NCBI GenBank assembly: GCA_035693105.1
Contig: DASSHC010000429.1
Location: 1 to 10,667 of the forward strand
Origin: DASSHC01 sp035693105
GTDB lineage: Bacteria; Chloroflexota; Chloroflexia; Thermomicrobiales; Thermomicrobiaceae
DNA length: 10,667 bases
Direction of reading: 5' to 3'
The position numbers and the translations under genes are program-made. The notes beneath the pieces are model-generated. The model saw only the letters and a program-made list of their open reading frames with translations, did no database searches and was not told the DNA's origin. This document shows positions 1 through 6,188 of the stretch, piece after piece (within the stretch, counting starts at the first letter, position 1; every line of letters starts with the position of its first letter).

Positions 1-83
1 GACCCCGGCCACCGAGCCACGGGTTTATTTCTCAACTTCCTCGCGGACCGGCAACCGCTCCCTCCGGCGAACGCGGTGACAGC
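1..83. other. left edge, no recognisable gene
   Basis: Two forward frames are partly open here. One of them reaches a TGA at 77-79, so the tail of a plus-strand gene lying outside the window cannot be excluded. The translations show no recognisable motif, and no start with a ribosome binding site is visible on either strand. Confidence 0.3.
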
Positions 84-112
84 TTGGCAAGTGTCACCAG
101 CTCCGCTATGCT
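84..112 (+). promoter_or_regulatory. sigma-70-type promoter for the DinB-family gene
   Basis: TTGGCA at 84-89 matches the -35 consensus at 5 of 6 positions. A spacer of exactly 17 bases separates it from TATGCT at 107-112, which matches the -10 consensus at 4 of 6. Transcription would begin near 119, leaving an untranslated leader of roughly 107 bases before the GTG start at 227. The -10 box is followed by CGCCGG two bases downstream, a context repeated upstream of the sensor kinase gene. This is a sequence-only prediction. Confidence 0.55.
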
Positions 113-226
113 GTCGCCGGAACGGATGTTCGTCGTACGTACAGGCGTGGGCAGCGTTGAGTGGCTGGGGCTGGTGCCGGCGGCCTGGGCGCGCCCGCGA
201 CAGCGGCTCGACGGAAGGGGGCGCGG

Positions 227-727
227 GTGGACCTGCTCGATCGGATGCTAGGACACGATCGCTGGGCGACGGCCGAGCTTCTAAAGCTGTGCGGCAATCT
301 GAGCGAGGCGCAGCTCGACCAGGAGTTCGACATCGGCCAGCGCACCGTGCGCGAGACCCTCGACCACATGATCTACGTGATTGACTTCTGGACCGGCTGG
401 ATGAGCGGGCGTCCCGTCGAGCATGACCGGACTACCCAGCCGTATGACCGCTCGCTCGCCGCGCTCGTTGACCGTCACGAGCGCTACCAGGCGGCCTTCG
501 CGGCGTTGGCGCGCCGGCTGCACGACGAGCAGCGCCTGGATGACACCTTCATCGACCACTATGGCGTGCGCCAGTCGCTCGGCGCCACCATCATTCAGCT
601 CCTGCACCACAACGCGCAGCACCGGAGCGAGGTGCGGCATATGCTCGAACGCCTGGGCGTGGCCGAGCTGTGGGACTACGATCCGCAGGAGTGGGAGCAC
701 GTCACGGGACGCATCGCGCGGGTGTGA
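227..727 (+). CDS. DinB-family putative metal-dependent protein
   Basis: This 166-residue protein has the length and four-helix pattern of the DinB/YfiT-like superfamily. Members carry a three-histidine metal site, and several act as thiol-dependent transferases or hydrolases. Candidate ligands are H47 in the helix-2 segment ETLDHMIYVIDFW, and H128 and H132 in the HxxxH-type motif LLHHNAQHRSEVRHML, in the usual order and spacing. No signal peptide or membrane segment is seen. The GTG at 227 is preferred because GGAAGGGG lies six bases upstream. An in-frame GTG at 161 has no ribosome binding site, and its extra 22 residues are low-complexity Ala/Gly. The last 26 bases overlap the convergent VOC gene. 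The family call is firm, but the substrate is unknown. It should not be taken as the E. coli DNA polymerase also named DinB. Confidence 0.85.
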   Translation: MDLLDRMLGHDRWATAELLKLCGNLSEAQLDQEFDIGQRTVRETLDHMIYVIDFWTGWMSGRPVEHDRTTQPYDRSLAALVDRHERYQAAFAALARRLHDEQRLDDTFIDHYGVRQSLGATIIQLLHHNAQHRSEVRHMLERLGVAELWDYDPQEWEHVTGRIARV

Positions 728-1124
728 TGCGCTCGCTGAGCGGCTGGACCAGCTCCAGCAGGTTGCCGTCCGGGTCGCGCAGGAAGGCGATGCGCAGCGC
801 GGGGTTCTCCGGCGGGAAATCTTCGGGCGGGGAGTGCGGCTTCGCGCCGCGCGCCAGCAGGGCGGCGTGGGCGTCGTCGACATCCTCAACCGCCAGCGCC
901 AGGTGGTCCCAGCCGCCGCGCCGCGAGCCGCCCGGCGGCGCGTCCTCCTCGACCAGCTCGATGACCGTGTCGCCGGCTCTGACGAAGAGGATGCCGTGTC
1001 CCGGGAAACCGCCCACCACCGGCAGCCCGAGCGCCTCGACATAAAACTCGCGCTGCCGGGCCAGATTCGACGTGGTCAGCGCGACGTGGTGGGTGCCGGC
1101 GATGCGCACGCGGTTGCCGTCCAT
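702..1124 (-). CDS. VOC-family (glyoxalase/bleomycin-resistance-like) protein
   Basis: This is a 140-residue vicinal-oxygen-chelate protein made of two beta-alpha-beta-beta-beta modules, the normal length for a single-chain member. The first module opens with GTHHVALTTSN (residues 10-20) and the second with WDHLALAVEDVDDAH (72-86). The usual four metal-ligand positions are filled: H13, E56 (VIELVEE), H74 and E124 in DPDGNLLELVQ. The site is therefore probably a competent divalent-metal centre. Family reactions include glyoxalase I, extradiol dioxygenase, epimerase and fosfomycin or bleomycin resistance, and nothing here decides between them. The gene starts three bases after the stop of the QueA-like gene, so it is the last gene of that operon. 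Its 3' end overlaps the convergent DinB gene by 26 bases. Confidence 0.9.
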   Translation of the reverse strand: MDGNRVRIAGTHHVALTTSNLARQREFYVEALGLPVVGGFPGHGILFVRAGDTVIELVEEDAPPGGSRRGGWDHLALAVEDVDDAHAALLARGAKPHSPPEDFPPENPALRIAFLRDPDGNLLELVQPLSERITPARCVP

Positions 1125-1127
1125 CGA

Positions 1128-2150
1128 TTACGGCAGGAGCAGGTGCAGATCACCGAACTCGTGCCAGAGATAGCCGCCGGCCAGCGCGGCCTGGTAGGCC
1201 AGCTCCAGGTGGCGGCGGCTGGCGATGGCCGCCAGCATCGCCAGGTGGGTGGCCTCCGGCTCGTGGAAGCCGGTGAGCAGGCCGTCGACCACGCGTACCC
1301 CGCGCTCGGGCGTGATCACCAGGTCGGTCCAGCCCTGGCTGGTGATGACCCTGCCCGCGTCATCGACCGCGCTCTCCAGCGCGCGCACCACCGTGGTGCC
1401 GATCGCGATCACGCGCCCGCTCGCCGCGCGTGTGGCGCGCACCGCTTCGGCGGTCTCGGCCGGCACGCGGAACTGCTCGGGGTAGGGCAGCTCGTGGGCC
1501 TCCAGGCTGGCGACACCGGTGTGCAGCGTCAGCGTGGCGAAGCCGACGCCCCGGCGCGCCAGCCGCGCCAACAGCGCCTGGGTGAAGGGCCGCCCCGCCG
1601 AGGGCATCTCGGCCGAGCCCGGCTCGCGCGCGTAGACCGTCTGGTAGAGCTCGATCGGCCAGCGGGCGTGCAGGTAGGAGTAGGCGATCGGCCAGCCCCA
1701 GCGGGCAAGGTAGGCGAACGGCTCCTCCGGCAGCTCCAGCCGCGCGACCCAGAGGCGGCGCGAGTCGCCGTAGGGCGCCAGGAGTGGGGCCCTGCCGCCG
1801 CCCGGCAGCAGTAGCTCGGCCCCCGACCGCGGCTGCGTCTCGCGCGGCTCGACCGCCCAAAGATCACCCGTCAGCCGGGTCGAGAGGTGCAGGCAGAACT
1901 CCTCGCCGCCGCGCGCGTCCCGCACGGTCAGCGCGGCCGGGATGGTGGCCGAGTCGTTGGCCACCAGCAGGTCGCCCGGCTGAAGAAAGCGCGGCAGGTC
2001 GCGGAACTGGGCGTGTGTCAGGCGGTCGCCCGCCTGGTGGCTGACCAGCAGGCGCACCTGATCGCGCGCCAACCCGCGCGCCTCGGGCGGCTCGTGCGCC
2101 TCCAGCTCCGGCGGCAGGGTGAAGTGCAGCCGCTCGGTGAGCAGGCTCAT
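1128..2150 (-). CDS. QueA-like (SAM:tRNA ribosyltransferase-isomerase family) protein, divergent
   Basis: This 340-residue protein is homologous along its length to QueA, which transfers the ribosyl moiety of S-adenosylmethionine to 7-aminomethyl-7-deazaguanine in tRNA during queuosine synthesis. Matching blocks, in order, are QPGDLLVANDSATIPAAL (57-74), YQTVYAREPGSAEMPSAG (169-186), LTLHTG (207-212), IAIGTTVVRALES (248-260), VDGLLTGFHEPEATH (288-302) and the terminal GYLWHEFGD (326-334). The normally conserved PTAGLHFT segment reads PSAGRPFT (183-190), and the terminal YGD reads FGD. It is therefore a divergent subfamily rather than a textbook QueA, and no symbol is given. The ATG at 2150 overlaps the SDR stop as ATGA, implying translational coupling. 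The same frame stays open upstream to about 3191, but that stretch runs across the SDR gene and is a shadow. No tgt, queG or other queuosine gene is in the window. Confidence 0.85.
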   Translation of the reverse strand: MSLLTERLHFTLPPELEAHEPPEARGLARDQVRLLVSHQAGDRLTHAQFRDLPRFLQPGDLLVANDSATIPAALTVRDARGGEEFCLHLSTRLTGDLWAVEPRETQPRSGAELLLPGGGRAPLLAPYGDSRRLWVARLELPEEPFAYLARWGWPIAYSYLHARWPIELYQTVYAREPGSAEMPSAGRPFTQALLARLARRGVGFATLTLHTGVASLEAHELPYPEQFRVPAETAEAVRATRAASGRVIAIGTTVVRALESAVDDAGRVITSQGWTDLVITPERGVRVVDGLLTGFHEPEATHLAMLAAIASRRHLELAYQAALAGGYLWHEFGDLHLLLP

Positions 2151-2881
2151 CGCGCACCTCCCAGACCGGCCGCGACCCGCTTCTGGGCCTCGAAGCGGGC
2201 GTAAGGCGCGTGCTCCTCGGTGATGATCTGGACGAAGGCGGGCGCCGGCAGCTCCGGCCCGGGCAGGTGCGACAGATCGACGCCCGGCTCGGCCTCCCGG
2301 TGCATCTGGGTATTCATGTCGCCGGGGTCGATGGCGTAGACGCGCACGCCGCTCCCCTCCAGCTCGGCCGCCAGCACGCGCGAGAGGTGCTCCAGCGCGG
2401 CCTTGCTGGCGCCGTAGCCGCCCCAGCCGGGGTAGGCCTCGACCGCCGCGTCGGAGCTGACGTTGACGATCACGCCGTCGCCGCGCGCCCGCATCTGGGG
2501 CAGCACGCGCTGGATCAGGTGGAGCGGGGCGATGACGTTGACGGCGAAGACCTCGGCCAGCGTGTCGAGCGGGTAGCCGGCCAGCTCCGGCATCGGGCTG
2601 GGGCCGACCGTGGACGCGCTGTTGAGCAGCACGTCGATCCGCCCGAAGCGGGCAAGCCCCTCGTCCACCAGCCGCGCGGCGTGCTGGGGGTCGGCCACAT
2701 CGCCGGGCAGCGCCAGCACCTCGGTCAGCGCCCCCAGCTCGCGCGCCGCCGCGGCCAGCGCCGCCTCGCCCCGCGCGGTCAGGATCAGCCCGGCGCCGCG
2801 CCCGGCAAAGAGCCGCGCGATCTCGAGCCCCAGCCCGCGCGAGGCTCCGGTAATCAGCACCACCTGTCGCTCTTGCGTCAT
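2147..2881 (-). CDS. classical SDR-family NAD(P)-dependent oxidoreductase
   Basis: This is a 244-residue Rossmann-fold short-chain dehydrogenase/reductase of the usual classical length. It has the nucleotide-binding TGASRGLG (11-18), an adenine-pocket DV (61-62), LLNSAS (85-90) in place of the common NNAG, N115, the catalytic serine in VSSD (141-144) and the YxxxK pair Y156/K160. A PGDMNTQM stretch (186-193) forms the post-catalytic PG loop. All catalytic residues are present. After the first strand, R37 suggests an NADPH preference, which is only an inference. GGGAGG lies about eight bases before the ATG at 2881. This is the first gene of the SDR, QueA-like, VOC operon, and its TGA overlaps the next ATG. 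The substrate cannot be read from sequence. Confidence 0.93.
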   Translation of the reverse strand: MTQERQVVLITGASRGLGLEIARLFAGRGAGLILTARGEAALAAAARELGALTEVLALPGDVADPQHAARLVDEGLARFGRIDVLLNSASTVGPSPMPELAGYPLDTLAEVFAVNVIAPLHLIQRVLPQMRARGDGVIVNVSSDAAVEAYPGWGGYGASKAALEHLSRVLAAELEGSGVRVYAIDPGDMNTQMHREAEPGVDLSHLPGPELPAPAFVQIITEEHAPYARFEAQKRVAAGLGGAR

Positions 2882-3052
2882 GCCTTGCCTCCCTTTCTCG
2901 CCGCCAGTATCGCGGCCGCGCCCCCCGCGCCGCTTCGGGCGAGCGCACAGGGGAGGAGGCTCGGATTTGGCATAGGCTGGGGGCTAGCCGAAGGGATAGG
3001 GGGCGTGATGGGAGGGACGTGTTGAGACGAGATTGGCGCGGCGCTGACACCG
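2882..3052. other. intergenic, no gene seen
   Basis: This part of the 361-base gap upstream of the SDR gene shows no ORF with a start and ribosome binding site on either strand. It should contain the SDR operon promoter. The only -10-like box noticed is TATGCC at 2974-2969 (minus), and no acceptable -35 lies 16-18 bases upstream of it. The rest of the gap holds the repeat at 3053-3179. Confidence 0.4.
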
Positions 3053-3179
3053 GTAGGGGCAGACCTCTGTGCCTGCCCTCGTAGACGGCCACTCGCCTCC
3101 TCGTTGGCCGCCGGGCGTTGCCCCGTTTCCCGCCGCCGATGCGGAGGGCGAAGAGGGCGGCCACGGGGGCCGCCCCTAC
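3053..3179. repeat. BIME-like palindromic repeat, copy A
   Basis: This is a 127-base intergenic element bounded by perfect inverted ends, GTAGGGGC (3053-3060) and GCCCCTAC (3172-3179). Each end carries its own hairpin: GGGCAG/CTGCCC (3057-3062 with 3073-3078) on the left, and an 8-bp stem GGGCGGCC/GGCCGCCC (3155-3162 with 3168-3175) with a 5-base loop on the right. The right arm read on the minus strand resembles the left arm read on plus, so the element is two inverted copies of one unit of about 27 bases. A related copy lies at 9927-10062. It sits between two minus-strand genes, beyond the response-regulator stop, and may also help end transcription. It contains no coding capacity. Confidence 0.8.
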
Positions 3180-3242
3180 ACGGCACGCCATGGTGCGAAT
3201 GCTAGAGAGGTGGAGGTAGGGCTCTGCCCGCTCCCTGTCCGC

Positions 3243-3884
3243 TCACCCCTCGTCGAGACCATCGAGCAGGCCGCGCTGGGCGGCCAGGGCGACGGCCTGG
3301 GCGCGGTTGTCGGCGCCGAGCTTGCGCAGCAGCGCGGCGGTGTGGAACTTGACCGTCGGCTCCTTGATCGCCAGCTCGCGGGCGATCTCCTTGCTGGCCA
3401 GGCCTCGGGCGATCAGCGCCAGGACCTGGCGCTCGCGCGGCGTCAGCGGGTGCTCGGCCTGGTGCGGCGCGCGCACCTCGGCCATCAGCCGCGCGGCCAC
3501 GTGCGGCTCCAGCGCCGAGCCGCCGGCCGCCACCGAGCGCACCCCGCGCGCGATCTCGGCGGCGGTCGCGCCCTTGAGCAGGTAGCCCCCGGCGCCGGCC
3601 CGCACCGCGCCCAGCACGCGCTCGTCGGTGTCGTAGGCGGTGAAGACCAGCACGCGGCAGCCGGGGCTGCGCTCCAGCAGCAGCGGGATCGCCTCCAGCC
3701 CGCTCAGGCCCGGCAGCTCCAGGTCGAGCAGCACCAGGTCCGGCCGCTCCCGCTCGGCCAGCGCCAGCGCCTCCTGGGCCGAGCCCGCCGCGCCGACCAC
3801 GGCGAAGTCGGCCTCGTCGCCCAGCGCCGCCACCAGCCCCTGGCGCACGATCGGGTGGTCGTCCACCACCATGATGCGGATCAC
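3243..3884 (-). CDS. NarL/LuxR-type response regulator
   Basis: This 213-residue DNA-binding response regulator has an intact receiver domain (about 1-120): acidic pair D8/D9, phosphoacceptor D54 in VLLDLELPG, T82 in VFTAYD and K104 in YLLKG. A LuxR-type helix-turn-helix follows (about 147-205), opening with LTPRERQVLALIARGLASKE and including EPTVKFHTAALLRKLG. The GTG at 3884 is chosen because GGAGG sits seven bases upstream and the start overlaps the kinase stop as GTGA. An ATG four codons later (3872) is possible but would lose the coupling. Kinase first and regulator second, with overlapping codons, implies a dedicated pair. Its target genes cannot be told from the window. The family normally dimerises on phosphorylation and acts as a transcription regulator. 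Confidence 0.95.
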   Translation of the reverse strand: MIRIMVVDDHPIVRQGLVAALGDEADFAVVGAAGSAQEALALAERERPDLVLLDLELPGLSGLEAIPLLLERSPGCRVLVFTAYDTDERVLGAVRAGAGGYLLKGATAAEIARGVRSVAAGGSALEPHVAARLMAEVRAPHQAEHPLTPRERQVLALIARGLASKEIARELAIKEPTVKFHTAALLRKLGADNRAQAVALAAQRGLLDGLDEG

Positions 3885-5071
3885 GTCTCGACCTCCAGCT
3901 CCAGATTCAGCCGCAGGCTGACGGTCGTGCCGCGCCCCGGCCGCGAGCGCAGCCGCAGCCGGCCGCCGAGCAGCCGCGCCCGCTCGCGCATGCCGAGGAT
4001 GCCGTGGCCGCTCCCCGCGGGCTCCGGCGCGAAGCCGGCGCCGTCGTCGCGCACCAGCAGCGAGAGGTGGCCATTGCCGGCCCGCAGCACGACCGTCACC
4101 TGGGTGGCGTCCGCGTGCTTGCGCACGTTGGTTAGCGCCTCCTGCACGATGCGGTAGAGCTCGGCCTCGGTGCGCAGCGGCAGCTCCGGTAGCCCGGCGG
4201 CCTGGACGTGCACGCGCACCCCGGTCTCCGAGGTGAAGGCGCGTGCCAGAGCCCGCAGCGCCTGGGCCAGCGGGCGCCCGGCCAGCGGCGTGCTGCGCAA
4301 ATCGAGCACCGAACGGCGCGCCTCCTCCAGGCTGTCGCGCGCCGTCCCCAGCGCGCGCTCCAGACGGATTCTCGCCTCGTCGGGGTTGCTGGTCAGGTGA
4401 CGCAGCGCCCCCTCGATGTCGAGCCCGATCGCGGTCAGCCCCTGGGCCAGCGTGTCGTGGATCTCGCGGGCGATGCGGGTACGCTCCTCGGCGCGGGCCA
4501 GCCGGGCGCTCGCCTCCGCCAGGCGGGCGCGCTCGACGGCGATGCCGACCTGATAGGCGATGGTCGAGAGGAGGCGCAGCTCGTCGGCGGTCAGCTCGCG
4601 CCAGGAGGGGCCGGCGATGTTCATGATGCCTAACCCGCGCTCCTGGAAGTAGAGCGGGATGCTGGCGTGGTAGCGCAGGCCGAGCGTCAGCTCGGGGGTG
4701 CGCGCCTCCACCGCCGCGCGTAGCCGGCTGCACTCCAGCATGTCGATGTTGCTGGGGTGCAGCCGGCCCTCGCGAAATGAGGAGGTGCAGTAGCACCAGC
4801 GGCCGCTCATGCGCAGCGGCGCCTGGAGGTAGGGCGGCAGGTTCTGCGCGGCGGCCAGGTAGAACTGCCCCGTCTCGCCGTCGAGCAGCCAGATCCAGCC
4901 GGTGCGCAGCCCGAGCAGGTCGGCCACCAGCGCCAGCGTGCGCTCCAGCGCCTGCTGCACGTCGCTGGAGCTGTTCAGCGCCTCGGCCACGGCGTAGAGC
5001 ACCGCCAGCTCGTGCGCCCGGCGCTCGCCGCCCTCCTGTCCCGATCGCTCCGCCGCTCGCGTCTCGCTCAT
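3881..5071 (-). CDS. GAF-domain sensor histidine kinase, NarL-partner (HisKA_3) type
   Basis: This 396-residue kinase has no membrane segment or signal peptide and is therefore likely a cytosolic sensor. The order is: a short N-terminal helix; a GAF domain (about 20-182); a coiled-coil linker (180-200); a HisKA_3 dimerisation helix with phosphoacceptor H205 in AREIHDTLAQGL; and an HATPase_c domain with the N box QEALTNVRKHA (N315), the G1 box DDGAGF (342-347) and GHGILGMRERA (356-366). All key catalytic motifs are intact. The GAF domain has C93 and C95 (RWCYC) and C114 (MLEC), which could be a redox or metal-sensing cluster. The ATG at 5071 has only a weak purine-rich site (GGGGTGGGA) upstream. 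A nearby ATG at 5091 is out of frame. The stop overlaps the regulator start, so the two are co-translated. The signal is unknown. Confidence 0.95.
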   Translation of the reverse strand: MSETRAAERSGQEGGERRAHELAVLYAVAEALNSSSDVQQALERTLALVADLLGLRTGWIWLLDGETGQFYLAAAQNLPPYLQAPLRMSGRWCYCTSSFREGRLHPSNIDMLECSRLRAAVEARTPELTLGLRYHASIPLYFQERGLGIMNIAGPSWRELTADELRLLSTIAYQVGIAVERARLAEASARLARAEERTRIAREIHDTLAQGLTAIGLDIEGALRHLTSNPDEARIRLERALGTARDSLEEARRSVLDLRSTPLAGRPLAQALRALARAFTSETGVRVHVQAAGLPELPLRTEAELYRIVQEALTNVRKHADATQVTVVLRAGNGHLSLLVRDDGAGFAPEPAGSGHGILGMRERARLLGGRLRLRSRPGRGTTVSLRLNLELEVET

Positions 5072-5221
5072 CGCGTTCCCACCCCGGCCATGCCTCCCGG
5101 CGCAAGCATACCGACGAGCCGGGTTTGAGTCCCCCTCCGCTGCGCTCGCGCCGAACCTCGGCTATGCTAGCCGCGGCTGGCGAAACGATACGCCATGAGC
5201 GCGAGAGAGTGGAGGCGAGTG
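5072..5221. promoter_or_regulatory. divergent promoter region between kinase and M14-like hydrolase genes
   Basis: This 150-base gap must drive both divergent genes. Two -10-like boxes with the same sequence lie back to back: TATGCT on the minus strand at 5110-5105, about 33 bases before the kinase ATG, and TATGCT on the plus strand at 5163-5168, about 53 bases before the hydrolase ATG. The minus box is followed by CGCCGG two bases downstream, as at the promoter at 107-112. Neither has a convincing -35 at 16-18 bases, so the exact promoters are uncertain. GGAGG at 5211-5215 is the ribosome binding site of the hydrolase. Confidence 0.35.
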
Positions 5222-6184
5222 ATGGCGGAGACACGGCCGGTGATGGCGGGGCGCGGCGAGCGGCACGCGGGCGAACTGCGCTCAGAGCTGCCGCTGCTGC
5301 AGGGCTGGGCCTGGCCCTACATGACGATCAACGGCGCGCAGGACGGCCCGCACACCACCATCGTGGCCGGCATCCACGGCTGCGAGTACGTCTCGATCCG
5401 CGCCGCCATGCGGCTGGCGCGCGAGCTGGAGCCGGCCGAGCTGCGCGGCTCGGTGCTGGTGGTGCCGGTCGTCAACCTCCCCACCTTTTGGGAGCGGCGC
5501 GCTTTCCTCACGCCCCAGGATGGCAAGAACCTCAACCGGGTCTTCCCCGGCTCGGCCACCGGCACCTTCAGCGAGCAGCTCGCCTACTTCATCTTCAATA
5601 GCTGCATGCTGGGACAGGACGCCTTTCTCGACCTCCATGGCGGCGACCTGGTCGAGCAACTCCTCCCCTTCGCGGGCTACCTGGGGGACGCCGCGCCTGA
5701 GGTGGCGGCCGCCGCCCGCACGATGGCCGAGGCCTTTGGCCTCCCCTTCACCATGGTCCGCCGCACCCCGGCGGGAGCCGCGCGCGGCGGCATGACCTAC
5801 GTGGCCGCGGCGCAGCACGGCGTGCCGGGGCTGCTGGCCGAGGCGGGCGGCAACGGCTTCCTCACCCCGCCCGATGTTGACCTGCTGGTCGAGGGTTCGC
5901 GCCGGGTGCTGCAGGCGGTGGGCAACCTGCCCGGCCAGCCGCAGGCCCCGCCGACGCGGGTAGCGACCAAGTCGGAGACGCTGCTGGCGCCGGTCAGCGG
6001 CTTCTGGATGTCGCCGCTCAAGGCCGGCGACGAGGTGCGCTCCGGCCAGGAGGTGGGCCAGATCGTGGATCTCCTCGGCAACCCGCAGCGGACGATCACG
6101 GCGCCCTTCGACGCCACCGTGCTCTACCGCACCACCGCGTCGGCGGTGCAGGAGGGCGGCATCCTGCTGAGCCTCGTCGACTGA
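5222..6184 (+). CDS. succinylglutamate desuccinylase/aspartoacylase-family (M14-like) zinc hydrolase
   Basis: This predicted zinc amidohydrolase belongs to the AstE/AspA branch of the M14 carboxypeptidase-like superfamily, which cleaves N-acyl amino acids or related amides. Numbering from the upstream ATG at 5195, zinc ligands H61 and E64 lie in GIHGCEY, the third ligand H148 is in FLDLHGGD, DGKNLNR (109-115) carries the conserved substrate-binding asparagine and arginine, and E216 in LLAEAGGNG fits the catalytic glutamate. About 65 C-terminal residues, from APVSGFWMSPLKAGDEV onward, form a lipoyl-like barrel-sandwich domain often found in this subfamily. The ATG at 5222 (320 residues) is preferred because GGAGG lies six bases upstream. 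The ATG at 5195 would add nine residues without a binding site. No signal peptide is seen. The gene ends four bases from the convergent YihY-family gene. The exact substrate is not inferable. Confidence 0.92.
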   Translation: MAETRPVMAGRGERHAGELRSELPLLQGWAWPYMTINGAQDGPHTTIVAGIHGCEYVSIRAAMRLARELEPAELRGSVLVVPVVNLPTFWERRAFLTPQDGKNLNRVFPGSATGTFSEQLAYFIFNSCMLGQDAFLDLHGGDLVEQLLPFAGYLGDAAPEVAAAARTMAEAFGLPFTMVRRTPAGAARGGMTYVAAAQHGVPGLLAEAGGNGFLTPPDVDLLVEGSRRVLQAVGNLPGQPQAPPTRVATKSETLLAPVSGFWMSPLKAGDEVRSGQEVGQIVDLLGNPQRTITAPFDATVLYRTTASAVQEGGILLSLVD

Positions 6185-6188
6185 GCGG

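Noticed and set aside
161..226. The upstream GTG at 161 as the start of the DinB-family protein.
   Set aside because: It has no ribosome binding site, and the added residues are Ala/Gly low complexity. The GTG at 227 has GGAAGGGG at correct spacing and begins at the family's normal first helix.
423..1814. A long plus-strand frame of 463 codons.
   Set aside because: It is antisense to the VOC and QueA-like genes, with no motif and a GC-driven composition. Convincing families occupy the opposite strand.
2969..2974. TATGCC (minus strand) as the -10 of the SDR operon promoter.
   Set aside because: No -35-like sequence lies 16-18 bases upstream, and the box matches the consensus weakly.
1128..3191. 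A 687-codon open frame suggesting an N-terminal extension of the QueA-like protein.
   Set aside because: The part upstream of 2150 runs across the SDR gene in another frame and is Arg/Ala/Gly-rich shadow translation. The ATG at 2150 fits the QueA N-terminus and the ATGA overlap.
3200..3242. A possible terminator just after the response regulator (GGGC and GCCC blocks on the minus strand).
   Set aside because: The blocks are too close together for a proper stem and loop, and no U tract follows. The nearby repeat hairpins are better candidates.
3243..5234. A 663-codon frame that looks like a fusion ending in the response regulator.
   Set aside because: Upstream of 3884 it is the wrong frame of the intact kinase gene. 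The real arrangement is two genes overlapping by GTGA.
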